From JACCZZ01 sp044227805 (GTDB taxonomy: Bacteria > Bacteroidota > Bacteroidia > Chitinophagales > UBA10324), in contig JBGAWA010000002.1 of the NCBI GenBank assembly GCA_044227805.1, forward strand, positions 1 through 64,000: DNA of 64,000 bases, written 5' to 3'. Of this stretch, positions 1 to 7,350 are shown one piece after another (the first letter of the stretch is position 1; each line of letters opens with the position of its first letter). Made by a program: the position numbers and the translations under genes. The notes beneath the pieces are model-generated. The model was not told where the DNA came from and did no database searches. It worked only from the letters and a program-made list of their open reading frames with translations.

Positions 1-31
1 TTGTATATTTAACAATCTAAATTCAAATGTC

Positions 32-961
32 ATGAAGCAAATTTGCTTGTCAGCAGTTCTTCTTCTCTGCTTTGTGCGTTACTCAACAGCACAGTACTAC
101 ACTCAGTATTTTGATGGTGCAGACACTATTTGCAATTCTAATATGTATTTAGCTTCAGTTTGCATCTCCATTGACAATGACAGCACAAATATTTGGCAAA
201 TTGGTATTCCGCAGAAATCAATTTTTGATGCGGCTGCAACATATCCCAACGCTTTGCTAACAGACACCATCAACTATTATCCCCCCAACAATTCCTCAAG
301 TTTTCAATTTACATATGTCCCATGGTACAATTGGGGGATATTAGCAATACAATGGAAACAAAAATTGGATATGGATTCGGGATGGGATGGTGGTAAAATT
401 GAGTTTTCAGTTGACTCGGGTATGACTTGGCAAAATGCCTTTAATAACCCGTATGTTTATAATTTCTATGGTTTTCAACCGGCAAACGCTGACACGCTGC
501 CTAATGGTGATTTCGTTTTTAGCGGCACGGACAGTTCGTGGAGAGATATTTGGTTGTGCTATGATTTGACATGGTTATCGTTTAACGACAGCATTACCGT
601 TCGGTTTACATTTACATCAGATTCCGTAAACAACAATAAAGAAGGATGGATGATTGATAATTTGATTTCGCATATGACCATCATTCACACCGTTAAGGAA
701 GTTGAACAGGAAAACTATTTCAATGTTTATCCTAACCCTGCCAGTAACATAGTTCATATTCAAGCACAAAAAATAATGGACTATCATATCATTGAAACAA
801 TGGAATTGGTGGACGCATTAGGATTAGTGGTTGATCAATGGACAAACATTCCTACAAAGTTTTGGTTTGACACAAGCAAGTATAATGACGGAATGTATTA
901 CTTGAAAATAAGGACCAACCTTCAATCAGAAACACTTCCCATTGTAATCAGCAAATACTAA
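32..961 (+). CDS. T9SS type-A sorting domain secreted protein, function unknown
   Basis: A 309-residue exported protein. Residues 1-20 form a signal peptide ending in STAQ. The C-terminal ~80 residues carry the T9SS type-A signature (VYPNPASN near residue 235, then a GMYYLKI strand and a short basic end), which directs passage through the type IX system and attachment to the cell surface. The middle is rich in Trp, Tyr, Asp and Asn and looks like a beta-sandwich (a stretch reading DSGWDGGKIEFSVDSG resembles immunoglobulin/MAM-like modules), but I recognise no catalytic motif. It ends 7 bp before the cytochrome c peroxidase gene, so the two probably share a transcript. Export is well supported; substrate and function are unknown. 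Confidence 0.85.
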   Translation: MKQICLSAVLLLCFVRYSTAQYYTQYFDGADTICNSNMYLASVCISIDNDSTNIWQIGIPQKSIFDAAATYPNALLTDTINYYPPNNSSSFQFTYVPWYNWGILAIQWKQKLDMDSGWDGGKIEFSVDSGMTWQNAFNNPYVYNFYGFQPANADTLPNGDFVFSGTDSSWRDIWLCYDLTWLSFNDSITVRFTFTSDSVNNNKEGWMIDNLISHMTIIHTVKEVEQENYFNVYPNPASNIVHIQAQKIMDYHIIETMELVDALGLVVDQWTNIPTKFWFDTSKYNDGMYYLKIRTNLQSETLPIVISKY

Positions 962-968
962 ATGTGAA

Positions 969-2033
969 ATGCGTAGGGTTGGTTTTATACTTGCTTTGCT
1001 TTCGCTTTTTGTAGTAAGCTTTAACAGCAAGTTTAAGTTAACACCCTACAAATTTCCCGAACCGAAGTTTTTTCCTAAGATGCCTGTTGCAGTTAACAAC
1101 CCTGTAACAGTGGAAGGCGCCAATTTGGGGAAGCAGCTTTTTTACGACCCAATTTTAAGCTCAGACAGCACAATTTCATGTGCCAGTTGCCACCATCAAA
1201 AAGCAGCTTTTAGTGATTCGCCCAACTCTTTTAGCAAAGGCAGAAACGAAGCATTGATGAAAAGAAATACAATGGCACTTTTCAACCTTGCCTGGTATCC
1301 GGCATTCTTTTGGGACGGCAGAGCGTCAAGTATTGAGGAGCAGGTTTTTCATCCGGTAAGGGAATACGACGAAATGAACCTTGACTGGAAAATTGCCGGC
1401 AAACGGCTTGAGCGGAACAAGGTTTACAAAAAGCAATTCAATGAAGTTTTCGGCAGTTCAAAAATTGACAGCGTTCAAATCAGTAAAGCAATTGCACAAT
1501 TTTTACGGACACTTCTTTCCTATCAATCAAAATACGATCAGGTAATTGAAGGAAAAACGCTTTTCACAAAAGATGAGTATGAAGGGTTTGGCTTAGTAAA
1601 CGACCAGACAAAAGGCGATTGTATTCATTGCCACATCACAGACGGTGATGCATTAGGAACGGCGTTGGTTTTTAGCAACAATGGACTTGACGCAATTACA
1701 GACGCAAATGATTACAAAGACAAAGGACGCGGTGCGGTAACAGGCAAGACAATCGACAACGGAAAATTTATGGTTCCTTCTTTACGCAATCTTGCGTTCA
1801 CTGCCCCTTACATGCACGACGGACGATTTGAAACTTTAGAAGACGTAATCAATTTTTACAGCGAAGGGCTTCAACAAAGTGCAAACATTGATTCCAAGAT
1901 GGAGTTTGTTCATCAAGGCGGTGCAAAGTTGACCAGTGAAGACAAGAGAAAAATAATAGCTTTCTTGTTGACACTTTCGGACAGTTCATTTATTGCAAAT
2001 CCTGAATTCAGTAATCCATTTGGCAGTCCATAA
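969..2033 (+). CDS. Di-haem cytochrome c peroxidase (MauG/CcpA family)
   Basis: A 354-residue periplasmic di-haem protein of the bacterial cytochrome c peroxidase/MauG family. It has an N-terminal hydrophobic export segment (residues 4-18) and two c-type haem sites, CASCH at 71-75 and CIHCH at 218-222. Family signatures seen include LGKQLFYDPILS (54-65), FFWDGRAS (113-120) and PSLRNLAFTAPYMHDGRFETLEDV towards the C-terminus (shown here only as landmarks). Members reduce H2O2 using electrons from small cytochromes, or carry out MauG-like oxidations; sequence alone does not separate these. It lies 7 bp after a T9SS protein gene, probably as an operon. Codon use in this pair looks more AT-rich than the downstream genes. 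Confidence 0.92.
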   Translation: MRRVGFILALLSLFVVSFNSKFKLTPYKFPEPKFFPKMPVAVNNPVTVEGANLGKQLFYDPILSSDSTISCASCHHQKAAFSDSPNSFSKGRNEALMKRNTMALFNLAWYPAFFWDGRASSIEEQVFHPVREYDEMNLDWKIAGKRLERNKVYKKQFNEVFGSSKIDSVQISKAIAQFLRTLLSYQSKYDQVIEGKTLFTKDEYEGFGLVNDQTKGDCIHCHITDGDALGTALVFSNNGLDAITDANDYKDKGRGAVTGKTIDNGKFMVPSLRNLAFTAPYMHDGRFETLEDVINFYSEGLQQSANIDSKMEFVHQGGAKLTSEDKRKIIAFLLTLSDSSFIANPEFSNPFGSP

Positions 2034-2373
2034 AACCGATTCTTGACACTGCAGGACTTCTCTGCCCCCACTTAGTCCGGTAAAGACCAACATCGACGAG
2101 GTGCTCACACTCCGTTGGCCGCACGATCGCTAAATTGTGTGGCGTTTGATGAAATAATGCTGCGTCGAAAACTCTTAACCGATCTATGATCATCACGTAT
2201 CAGGATCTTTCAATGGGAAAGAACAGGTTAATGAAACATAGCAGAAGTGAAGCCCTTTTAGCTGTAGCTTAATATTGCCCATATTATTGCAACAGTCATT
2301 GTTTGCCGCCGTCCTTTTTACCGCACATTTGAGTAAAAAAACCTACATTTGCCCCTCTCCATAAATTTTTTGA
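2034..2373. other. Intergenic region, 340 bp, no gene seen
   Basis: Non-coding stretch between the peroxidase and DUF4290 genes. About 2060-2160 is GC-richer than its flanks and carries a weak imperfect palindrome around GGCCGCACGA / TTGTGTGGC. A minus-strand open frame (2008-2196) overlaps the end of the peroxidase gene and resembles no family I know. The right end holds the DUF4290 promoter. I see no transposase, att site or RNA gene. Confidence 0.5.
2344..2351 (+). promoter_or_regulatory. Bacteroidetes-type -7 box (TACATTTG) for DUF4290 gene
   Basis: TACATTTG matches the Bacteroidetes primary-sigma -7 consensus TAnnTTTG exactly. It lies 22 bp before the ATG at 2374, giving a short leader. 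No well-spaced -33 TTTG is evident; the nearest one (2328) is only 12 bp upstream. Confidence 0.5.
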
Positions 2374-3051
2374 ATGCAATACAACACGCAGCGTCCCAAG
2401 CTGTTAATCAGCGAATATGGACGTATTATACAAAACATGGCTCGCGAAGCTGCCAAAATTGAAGACCGCGAAAAGCGCAATGCCACCGCCAGGGTGATTA
2501 TTGAACTGATGAGCCAGGCCAGCCCAGCTTTCAAGAGTATTGAAGAATATAAGCACAAGCTCTGGGATCATCTGATTATGATCAGCGATTTCAAACTGGT
2601 GGTTGATTCACCGTATCCCTTTCCTGACCGCACGTCTATCGTGGTTAAATCTGACACGCCACTGCCTTATCCGAAGCATAAGATCCGCCACCGCCACTAC
2701 GGTAGAAATCTTGAAACACTGATTGCCAAAGCAAAGGACATGGATGAAGACAAGCGCCGCAGCCTGGCTATGGTGGTTGCCAATTACATGAAACTGGTAT
2801 ATGCCAACTGGACGAAAGAAACCGTAAGCGATGAGTCTATCAGGCAAGATCTGGAAATCATTTCCGGCGGAGTGCTTCAGCTGGATAAGAACGTTACACT
2901 CGATAATCCGGTGGCTGCGGCACCGCAACGCCCGATGGGATATGTGCCTCCCCGCAAACAGTTCGGCAAAGGGTTTAAGAAAAACCGACCGTTCAATGCA
3001 GGGCAGGGCAATAACGGAAACCGTTTTATCAAACGGAAAAAGAACTTCTAA
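2374..3051 (+). CDS. DUF4290 domain-containing protein
   Basis: A 225-residue soluble protein whose N-terminal ~170 residues match DUF4290, a family largely restricted to Bacteroidota and commonly next to murA, as here. The start MQYNTQRPKLLISEYGR is typical of the family. The domain is helical and charged. The tail after residue ~185 is basic, with runs of Lys, Arg, Asn and Gly (QFGKGFKKNRPF..., FIKRKKNF), which suggests nucleic-acid or ribosome contact, but this is inference. No enzymatic motif is visible. A strong rho-independent terminator follows the gene at 3077-3108, so despite the conserved neighbourhood murA probably has its own promoter. Confidence 0.85.
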   Translation: MQYNTQRPKLLISEYGRIIQNMAREAAKIEDREKRNATARVIIELMSQASPAFKSIEEYKHKLWDHLIMISDFKLVVDSPYPFPDRTSIVVKSDTPLPYPKHKIRHRHYGRNLETLIAKAKDMDEDKRRSLAMVVANYMKLVYANWTKETVSDESIRQDLEIISGGVLQLDKNVTLDNPVAAAPQRPMGYVPPRKQFGKGFKKNRPFNAGQGNNGNRFIKRKKNF

Positions 3052-3076
3052 CCGCTCCTTTTTTACTGGTGTTGGA

Positions 3077-3108
3077 ATCCTTCCTCTTCAACGGCGAAGG
3101 ATTTTTTT
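3077..3108 (+). terminator. Rho-independent terminator after DUF4290 gene
   Basis: Perfect 7-bp stem ATCCTTC (3077-3083) / GAAGGAT (3096-3102) followed directly by a run of T residues to 3108, 26 bp after the stop codon. Confidence 0.85.
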
Positions 3109-3363
3109 ATGCTCAAGGGATAGCGTAACGGTACTCACGATAAACAACGCTGAACCGACCTATCGAAAGAAGAGGAAGAATCATGTAAATATTTTGCTAT
3201 CTGCGTAAGTGTTTTATCCACTGCTGATCGTACCGTAACTAAATACCGGAGACGACAATATTATTTTCGAAGTAGTATCTTTCCGCTTTCCAATTAATAA
3301 GCAGCAACTCCATATCATCGCTGCACAATAAAATTCAACACAACAATCATTCGGCCATACAGT
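3109..3363. other. Gap between the DUF4290 terminator and murA (part of a 312-bp intergenic region)
   Basis: No coding potential. The stretch holds a candidate -7 element (TATCTTTC, about 3274-3281, one mismatch to TAnnTTTG), which would give murA a leader of about 80 nt. I see no riboswitch-like conserved blocks. Confidence 0.4.
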
Positions 3364-4668
3364 ATGGATGCATTTAAAATTGAAGGAGGGGCAAGGCTAA
3401 AAGGCACAATCGTTCCACAGGGCGCTAAGAATGAAGCGCTGCAGATCTTGTGTGCCACGCTCCTCACCGATCAGAAAGTGGTGATCTCCAATATTCCCGA
3501 TATCAGCGATGTGAACATGCTGATTGAGTTGCTTGCGGATTTTGGGGTGGAAGTGAAATTATTGAGTAAAGGGAAATATTCCTTTCGTGCTAAAAATGTT
3601 GATCTGAATTTTCTCTATACGAAGGAATACGCCAGGAAGGCATCAAAGCTGAGGGGTTCCATTATGATACTGGGCCCTTTGCTCGCGAGGTTTAAAAAGG
3701 CCTACATCCCTCGTCCGGGTGGCGATAAGATAGGAAGAAGAAGGCTTGACACTCACTTCCTGGGGTTTGAAAAGTTAGGTGCGAAGTTTCATTTTGATGT
3801 GAAAGGCAATTCTTTCACGGTAGATGCTTCTTCATTGAAAGGCACTTATATGGTGCTCGATGAAGCTTCTGTCACCGGTACCGCCAATATTGTGATGGCA
3901 GCCTGCCTTGCCCAGGGAACGACTACCGTATTCAATGCAGCCTGTGAGCCGTACATACAGCAACTTTGTAAAATGCTCATCAGCATGGGCGCAAAAATAT
4001 CTGGGGTTGGCAGCAACCTGTTAAAGATAAAAGGCGTGGATTCTTTGGGTGCCTGTGAACATTGCATGCTCAGCGACATGATTGAAGTCGGAAGCTTCAT
4101 AGGCCTTGCTGCCATGACACAATCAGCCTTGCTGATTAAAAACGCGCAACCCGAGCACCTCGGGATTATTCCGCAGACCTTTGAAAAGTTAGGTATTCAG
4201 CTGGAAGTGCGTGGTGAAGACATTTTTATCCCGGAACAGGCATCATATAAAATACAACCCTTTATTGACGGCAGCGTCCTTACCATTGCCGATGCCACCT
4301 GGCCCGGATTGACGCCGGACTTGTTAAGCGTGATCCTCGTGGTAGCCACACAGGCGAAAGGAACGGTACTCATTCACCAGAAGATGTTTGAAAGCAGGTT
4401 GTTTTTTGTCGATAAACTGATTGACATGGGCGCTCAGATCATTCTTTGCGATCCGCATCGTGCGGCCGTAATTGGCTTGAACCGGCAGCAGCCATTGCGT
4501 GGTATATCCATGACTTCGCCAGATATTCGCGCCGGTGTTGCCCTGCTGATCGCGGCGATGAGTGCTGAAGGCGTGAGCACTATTCATAACATCAATCAGA
4601 TTGACCGCGGCTATGAACGCATCGACGAAAGGCTGAACGCTTTAGGAGCCCAAATTAAAAGGGTATGA
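3364..4668 (+). CDS. murA: UDP-N-acetylglucosamine 1-carboxyvinyltransferase (MurA), Asp variant
   Basis: A 434-residue cytoplasmic enzyme catalysing the first committed step of peptidoglycan synthesis: enolpyruvyl transfer from PEP to UDP-GlcNAc. The substrate-binding Lys-Asn pair is present at K22-N23, and the two-fold EPT repeat spans the whole length, as usual for MurA. The catalytic loop reads PGGDKIGRRRLDTH (118-131); where Escherichia coli MurA has Cys115 this protein has Asp121 (codon 3724-3726). Fosfomycin alkylates that Cys, and Cys-to-Asp MurA enzymes in other phyla are active but fosfomycin-insensitive, so intrinsic insensitivity is predicted. The gene follows DUF4290, the usual Bacteroidota arrangement. 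Confidence 0.97.
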   Translation: MDAFKIEGGARLKGTIVPQGAKNEALQILCATLLTDQKVVISNIPDISDVNMLIELLADFGVEVKLLSKGKYSFRAKNVDLNFLYTKEYARKASKLRGSIMILGPLLARFKKAYIPRPGGDKIGRRRLDTHFLGFEKLGAKFHFDVKGNSFTVDASSLKGTYMVLDEASVTGTANIVMAACLAQGTTTVFNAACEPYIQQLCKMLISMGAKISGVGSNLLKIKGVDSLGACEHCMLSDMIEVGSFIGLAAMTQSALLIKNAQPEHLGIIPQTFEKLGIQLEVRGEDIFIPEQASYKIQPFIDGSVLTIADATWPGLTPDLLSVILVVATQAKGTVLIHQKMFESRLFFVDKLIDMGAQIILCDPHRAAVIGLNRQQPLRGISMTSPDIRAGVALLIAAMSAEGVSTIHNINQIDRGYERIDERLNALGAQIKRV

Positions 4669-4807
4669 TGCTGGAAATGCCATGATAAATACCGCAGGTC
4701 TTTTTTCTTTTGCAATAAATACAGCTCCATTCCTGTATCAGCAGCCGTAAGCATACTATAGCGCTATCCAACCCTTACCCATAAAAATCAAAATCTTTTC
4801 GATCCTG

Positions 4808-5344
4808 TTGAAAAATAAAAACCTCCTCCTCGCTGCCATCGTTTTAATCATTATTGCAGCAGTTGCCTATAAGATTTATGATTACTATAAAATTCTCGAT
4901 TTTGCCAATGGCGATCAAATCGGAGAACTGCTGTATCCTGATCCGGATGGTAAGCCCTTGCCGCTTTCATCACTGAAGGGTAATATAGTGCTGGTGCAAT
5001 TCTGGGCGGCCTGGTGCGGGCCCTGCAGAATGGAAAACCGTGAATGGGTGGAGCTGTACCAAAAATACCACACCGCGAAGTTCGCTGAGGCGGAGGGCTT
5101 TGATATTTACAGCATTTCACTCGACTACAACAGGAACTTCTGGCTGCAGGCGATACAGCAGGATGGCCTGATATGGCCTAATCATGTGAGTACGTTGCAA
5201 GGCTGGAACTCCGAAGTGGCACAGCGGTTTGGCGTGCGTTCTATACCTGCGGGTATTTTGATTGACCAGGATGGGATGATTATCGGAAGTAATCTGCTGC
5301 CATACCAGGTGAAAAGGATACTCGAGAAGCGCCTGGCCAAATAA
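4808..5344 (+). CDS. Membrane-anchored thioredoxin-like protein (TlpA/ResA type)
   Basis: A 178-residue thiol-disulfide oxidoreductase. An N-terminal hydrophobic segment (residues 5-20) anchors it to the inner membrane with the thioredoxin fold in the periplasm. The redox motif is WCGPC, with cysteines at 70 and 73, preceded by VLVQFWAAW. The cis-proline region is RSIPAGILIDQDG near residue 150. TlpA/ResA proteins reduce periplasmic disulfides, for example in apocytochrome c maturation. The only in-frame start that keeps the anchor is TTG at 4808. It is followed by a 26-bp gap to the convergent aminotransferase gene. The specific partner cannot be told from sequence. Confidence 0.88.
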   Translation: MKNKNLLLAAIVLIIIAAVAYKIYDYYKILDFANGDQIGELLYPDPDGKPLPLSSLKGNIVLVQFWAAWCGPCRMENREWVELYQKYHTAKFAEAEGFDIYSISLDYNRNFWLQAIQQDGLIWPNHVSTLQGWNSEVAQRFGVRSIPAGILIDQDGMIIGSNLLPYQVKRILEKRLAK

Positions 5345-5370
5345 TGATGAAGAGTGTATTGGCATATTGT

Positions 5371-6273
5371 TCAGAATGGTAATATTTCTCCCTCATGATC
5401 TGTCAGCATCCTGAATGACTGTACTATCTTTTCATACACTGTTTCATTGCTTTTATTTACGATCAACCTGCCATCAACCTGCCGTACCCTGGTCAGTTCA
5501 CCCATTGTACCGGTGGTAAAAACGATATCTGCATTGTACATTTCCGTTAAGGAGATATTTTTTTCGGCAACAGCAATCCGGTGCTGCTCCGCAATGGCCA
5601 GCACTTTACGGCGGGTGATGCCCGGAAGGCAGGCGTCTGCATGCGGCGTGAGCAGTGTTTCTTTTTTCAGCATGAAAATATTGCAGGCGTTTGTTTCGGC
5701 AACAAAGCCCAGGTTGTCCAGCATGAGGGCATCATCAGCACCGGCTATATTCGCTTCAATTTTTGCAAGAATATTATTGATGAGGTTATTGTGATGAATC
5801 TTTGAATCAATATGCATGGGTGAATTTCTGCGAACCGAAGATGTAATCAGGGCAATGCTTTCATCACCATACACGGGCTTTTTCCATTCGGCCAGTACAA
5901 TCAGTGTGCATCCTTTCTGATTCAGCCGCGGATCCATGCCACTGGTAATTTTTTCGCCGCGCGTAAGTGTGAGCCGGATATGCACTCCATCGCGCATCTT
6001 GTTTGCCTGTAAAGTTTCGAAGATCGCTTGCTTGATTTTTTCCGTACCGGGAATTTGCTGAAACATCAGGGCATGCGCGCTTTCCTGCAGTCTTGTGAGG
6101 TGCTCCTGCAGGCAGAATATCTTGCCGTTGTAAACCCGCAGGCCTTCCCACACCGCATCTCCGCCCTGCACTACTGAATCAAACACGGAGATCCCGGCTT
6201 CCCGACGGGGAAACAATTTGCCGTTGATAGAAACAAGGATGTTTTCATTTAGCGGGTTGAACTGCTGTTGCAT
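5371..6273 (-). CDS. Class IV PLP-dependent aminotransferase (IlvE/D-amino acid transaminase-like)
   Basis: A 300-residue fold-type IV PLP enzyme. The PLP lysine is K158 in DSKIHHNN, and the conserved AETNACNIF block (192-200) carries the glutamate that contacts the cofactor. The C-terminal FTTGTMGEL motif binds the phosphate. The family includes branched-chain aminotransferases, D-amino acid transaminases and aminodeoxychorismate lyases. The N-terminal sequence (VSINGKLFPRREAGISVFD) is typical, but the substrate-deciding residues do not let me assign one reaction. It begins 27 bp downstream of a sulfotransferase gene on the same strand, so the two form a likely operon. The plant branched-chain aminotransferase-like proteins, which I recall as fusing these two domains, suggest a joint function. 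Confidence 0.9.
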   Translation of the reverse strand: MQQQFNPLNENILVSINGKLFPRREAGISVFDSVVQGGDAVWEGLRVYNGKIFCLQEHLTRLQESAHALMFQQIPGTEKIKQAIFETLQANKMRDGVHIRLTLTRGEKITSGMDPRLNQKGCTLIVLAEWKKPVYGDESIALITSSVRRNSPMHIDSKIHHNNLINNILAKIEANIAGADDALMLDNLGFVAETNACNIFMLKKETLLTPHADACLPGITRRKVLAIAEQHRIAVAEKNISLTEMYNADIVFTTGTMGELTRVRQVDGRLIVNKSNETVYEKIVQSFRMLTDHEGEILPF

Positions 6274-6300
6274 GGCGGAGTGTTTATGGAGGGTTGTAAA

Positions 6301-7026
6301 TTAATTTCGGAGGGAATGGCGGTAAAGAAAATCATAATAGGGCTTCGCTTCCGTATAAATCAGTTGCAGATGTTCCGGCAGCACCCCGCTTTCTTCTTCC
6401 GGGGAAGAGAAACAGGTGGAACGATGTACGCTGCCATACCAGTGTCTCGCCCACACACCATCTTCCGCCCGTGCGCCGGCCTTCCATTGCAGCATGGCAG
6501 ACTGAAAAGGGATGCCGATATTATCGCAAACTGCCTGCAGCATGTGCCGCGGGTTTTGCAGCACTTCATTTGAATCAATCACCAGCCGGTGATAGTTTCT
6601 CTCTGCAAGCAAATGATAGAGATCAAAGCTCTGTCGGATGCCGATGTCGCTGATGGTGGGCCTGTCAATTACTTTCGCGTAGGAAGTCAATACCCGCTTC
6701 GGATCGCGGATGAGCAGCAGGTTGTAGGTCTGCGATAAAAAATCTGTATCCAGGCTGATGAGATGATGAGTCATCTGTTTACAGAAAAGAACAGGCTTGT
6801 CACAACTGCCAAGTATAATATCGCGAATCACCTTATGACCGTCCTGTTCCAGCGATTGTAATATTTCTTCCCTTCCCGGATGCGGTAAGCCGGTCTCCCG
6901 CAGGTAATGGGCATACAACGGTTCATCGAACACCCTTGTATCATCCCGCTGTGCAAAGGAATACATCATAGCCGTTGAAATATTTCGCGGCCCGCTCCAT
7001 AAATTGATGCGTTTAATAGAGAGCAT
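6301..7026 (-). CDS. Small sulfotransferase-like P-loop protein
   Basis: A 241-residue cytosolic protein of the sulfotransferase superfamily. The 5'-PAPS-binding P-loop is SGPRNIST at residues 11-18. A second nucleotide-contact region, LLIRDPKRVLTSYAKV (103-118), holds the Arg and Ser that bind the 3'-phosphate in sulfotransferases. The acceptor substrate is unknown. The gene directly precedes the class IV aminotransferase. A TAGCTTTG -7 box lies almost on top of the ATG (7031-7038), so the transcript may be nearly leaderless. Possible roles include sulfating an amino-acid-derived metabolite. Alternatively, the protein could act as a kinase-like P-loop enzyme, since this subfamily has little biochemistry. 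Confidence 0.8.
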   Translation of the reverse strand: MLSIKRINLWSGPRNISTAMMYSFAQRDDTRVFDEPLYAHYLRETGLPHPGREEILQSLEQDGHKVIRDIILGSCDKPVLFCKQMTHHLISLDTDFLSQTYNLLLIRDPKRVLTSYAKVIDRPTISDIGIRQSFDLYHLLAERNYHRLVIDSNEVLQNPRHMLQAVCDNIGIPFQSAMLQWKAGARAEDGVWARHWYGSVHRSTCFSSPEEESGVLPEHLQLIYTEAKPYYDFLYRHSLRN

Positions 7027-7030
7027 TCAA

Positions 7031-7038
7031 CAAAGCTA
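7031..7038 (-). promoter_or_regulatory. -7 box TAGCTTTG immediately before sulfotransferase start
   Basis: On the minus strand the sequence TAGCTTTG matches TAnnTTTG exactly and ends 4 bp before the ATG at 7026. With the usual ~7-nt spacing transcription would begin at or beside the start codon, so the message would be leaderless or nearly so. Confidence 0.4.
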
Positions 7039-7115
7039 TTATAGAGAATGGAATTTTTTGAAGATAGAAAACATGGATGACCTCGTATAGGAGAGTTGCG
7101 GCCATACTGAATTTT

Positions 7116-7277
7116 TTAAACCCACATTTTGCAGCTCAAAACGGCAACGGGTTTAACCCCGACGTAGAACTGCTTAGGGTTTGCGAAACATTTTCTTTTC
7201 TTGAAAAAGATGAGCAAACCCTTAGCAGTTCTCAGTCGTAGCGAAGCGGGATTTTTCTACTGAAAAATCCGGGTTAA
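7116..7277 (+). repeat. Intergenic palindromic repeat, copy 1
   Basis: Full-length ~160-bp member of a dispersed family. It runs from TTAAACCC (7116) to GGGTTAA (7277). It contains the block GGGTTTAACCCCGACG, a long inverted repeat (AGAACTGCTTAGGGTTTGC pairing with GCAAACCCTTAGCAGTTCT around an AT-rich loop) and the 3' hairpin GGATTTTTCTACTGAAAAATCC. No open frame. It lies between the M4 peptidase terminator and the sulfotransferase promoter. Confidence 0.92.
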
Positions 7278-7301
7278 ATTGAATAATCCCGGTTTAAACA
7301 A

Positions 7302-7331
7302 CAGCGGCACGGAAGGAATTCCGTGCCGCTG
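7302..7331 (-). terminator. Strong hairpin terminator of the M4 peptidase gene
   Basis: Perfect 13-bp stem CAGCGGCACGGAA (7302-7314) / TTCCGTGCCGCTG (7319-7331) with a 4-nt loop, located 20 bp past the stop codon of the minus-strand peptidase. The downstream T tract on the minus strand is short (TTGTTT). Confidence 0.8.
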
Positions 7332-7350
7332 CAAAAAAAGTAACCAGGTA

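Noticed and set aside
2008..2196. A 62-residue minus-strand open frame as a transposase fragment
   Set aside because: It overlaps the end of the peroxidase gene, has no recognised motif, and no IS ends or duplications flank it.
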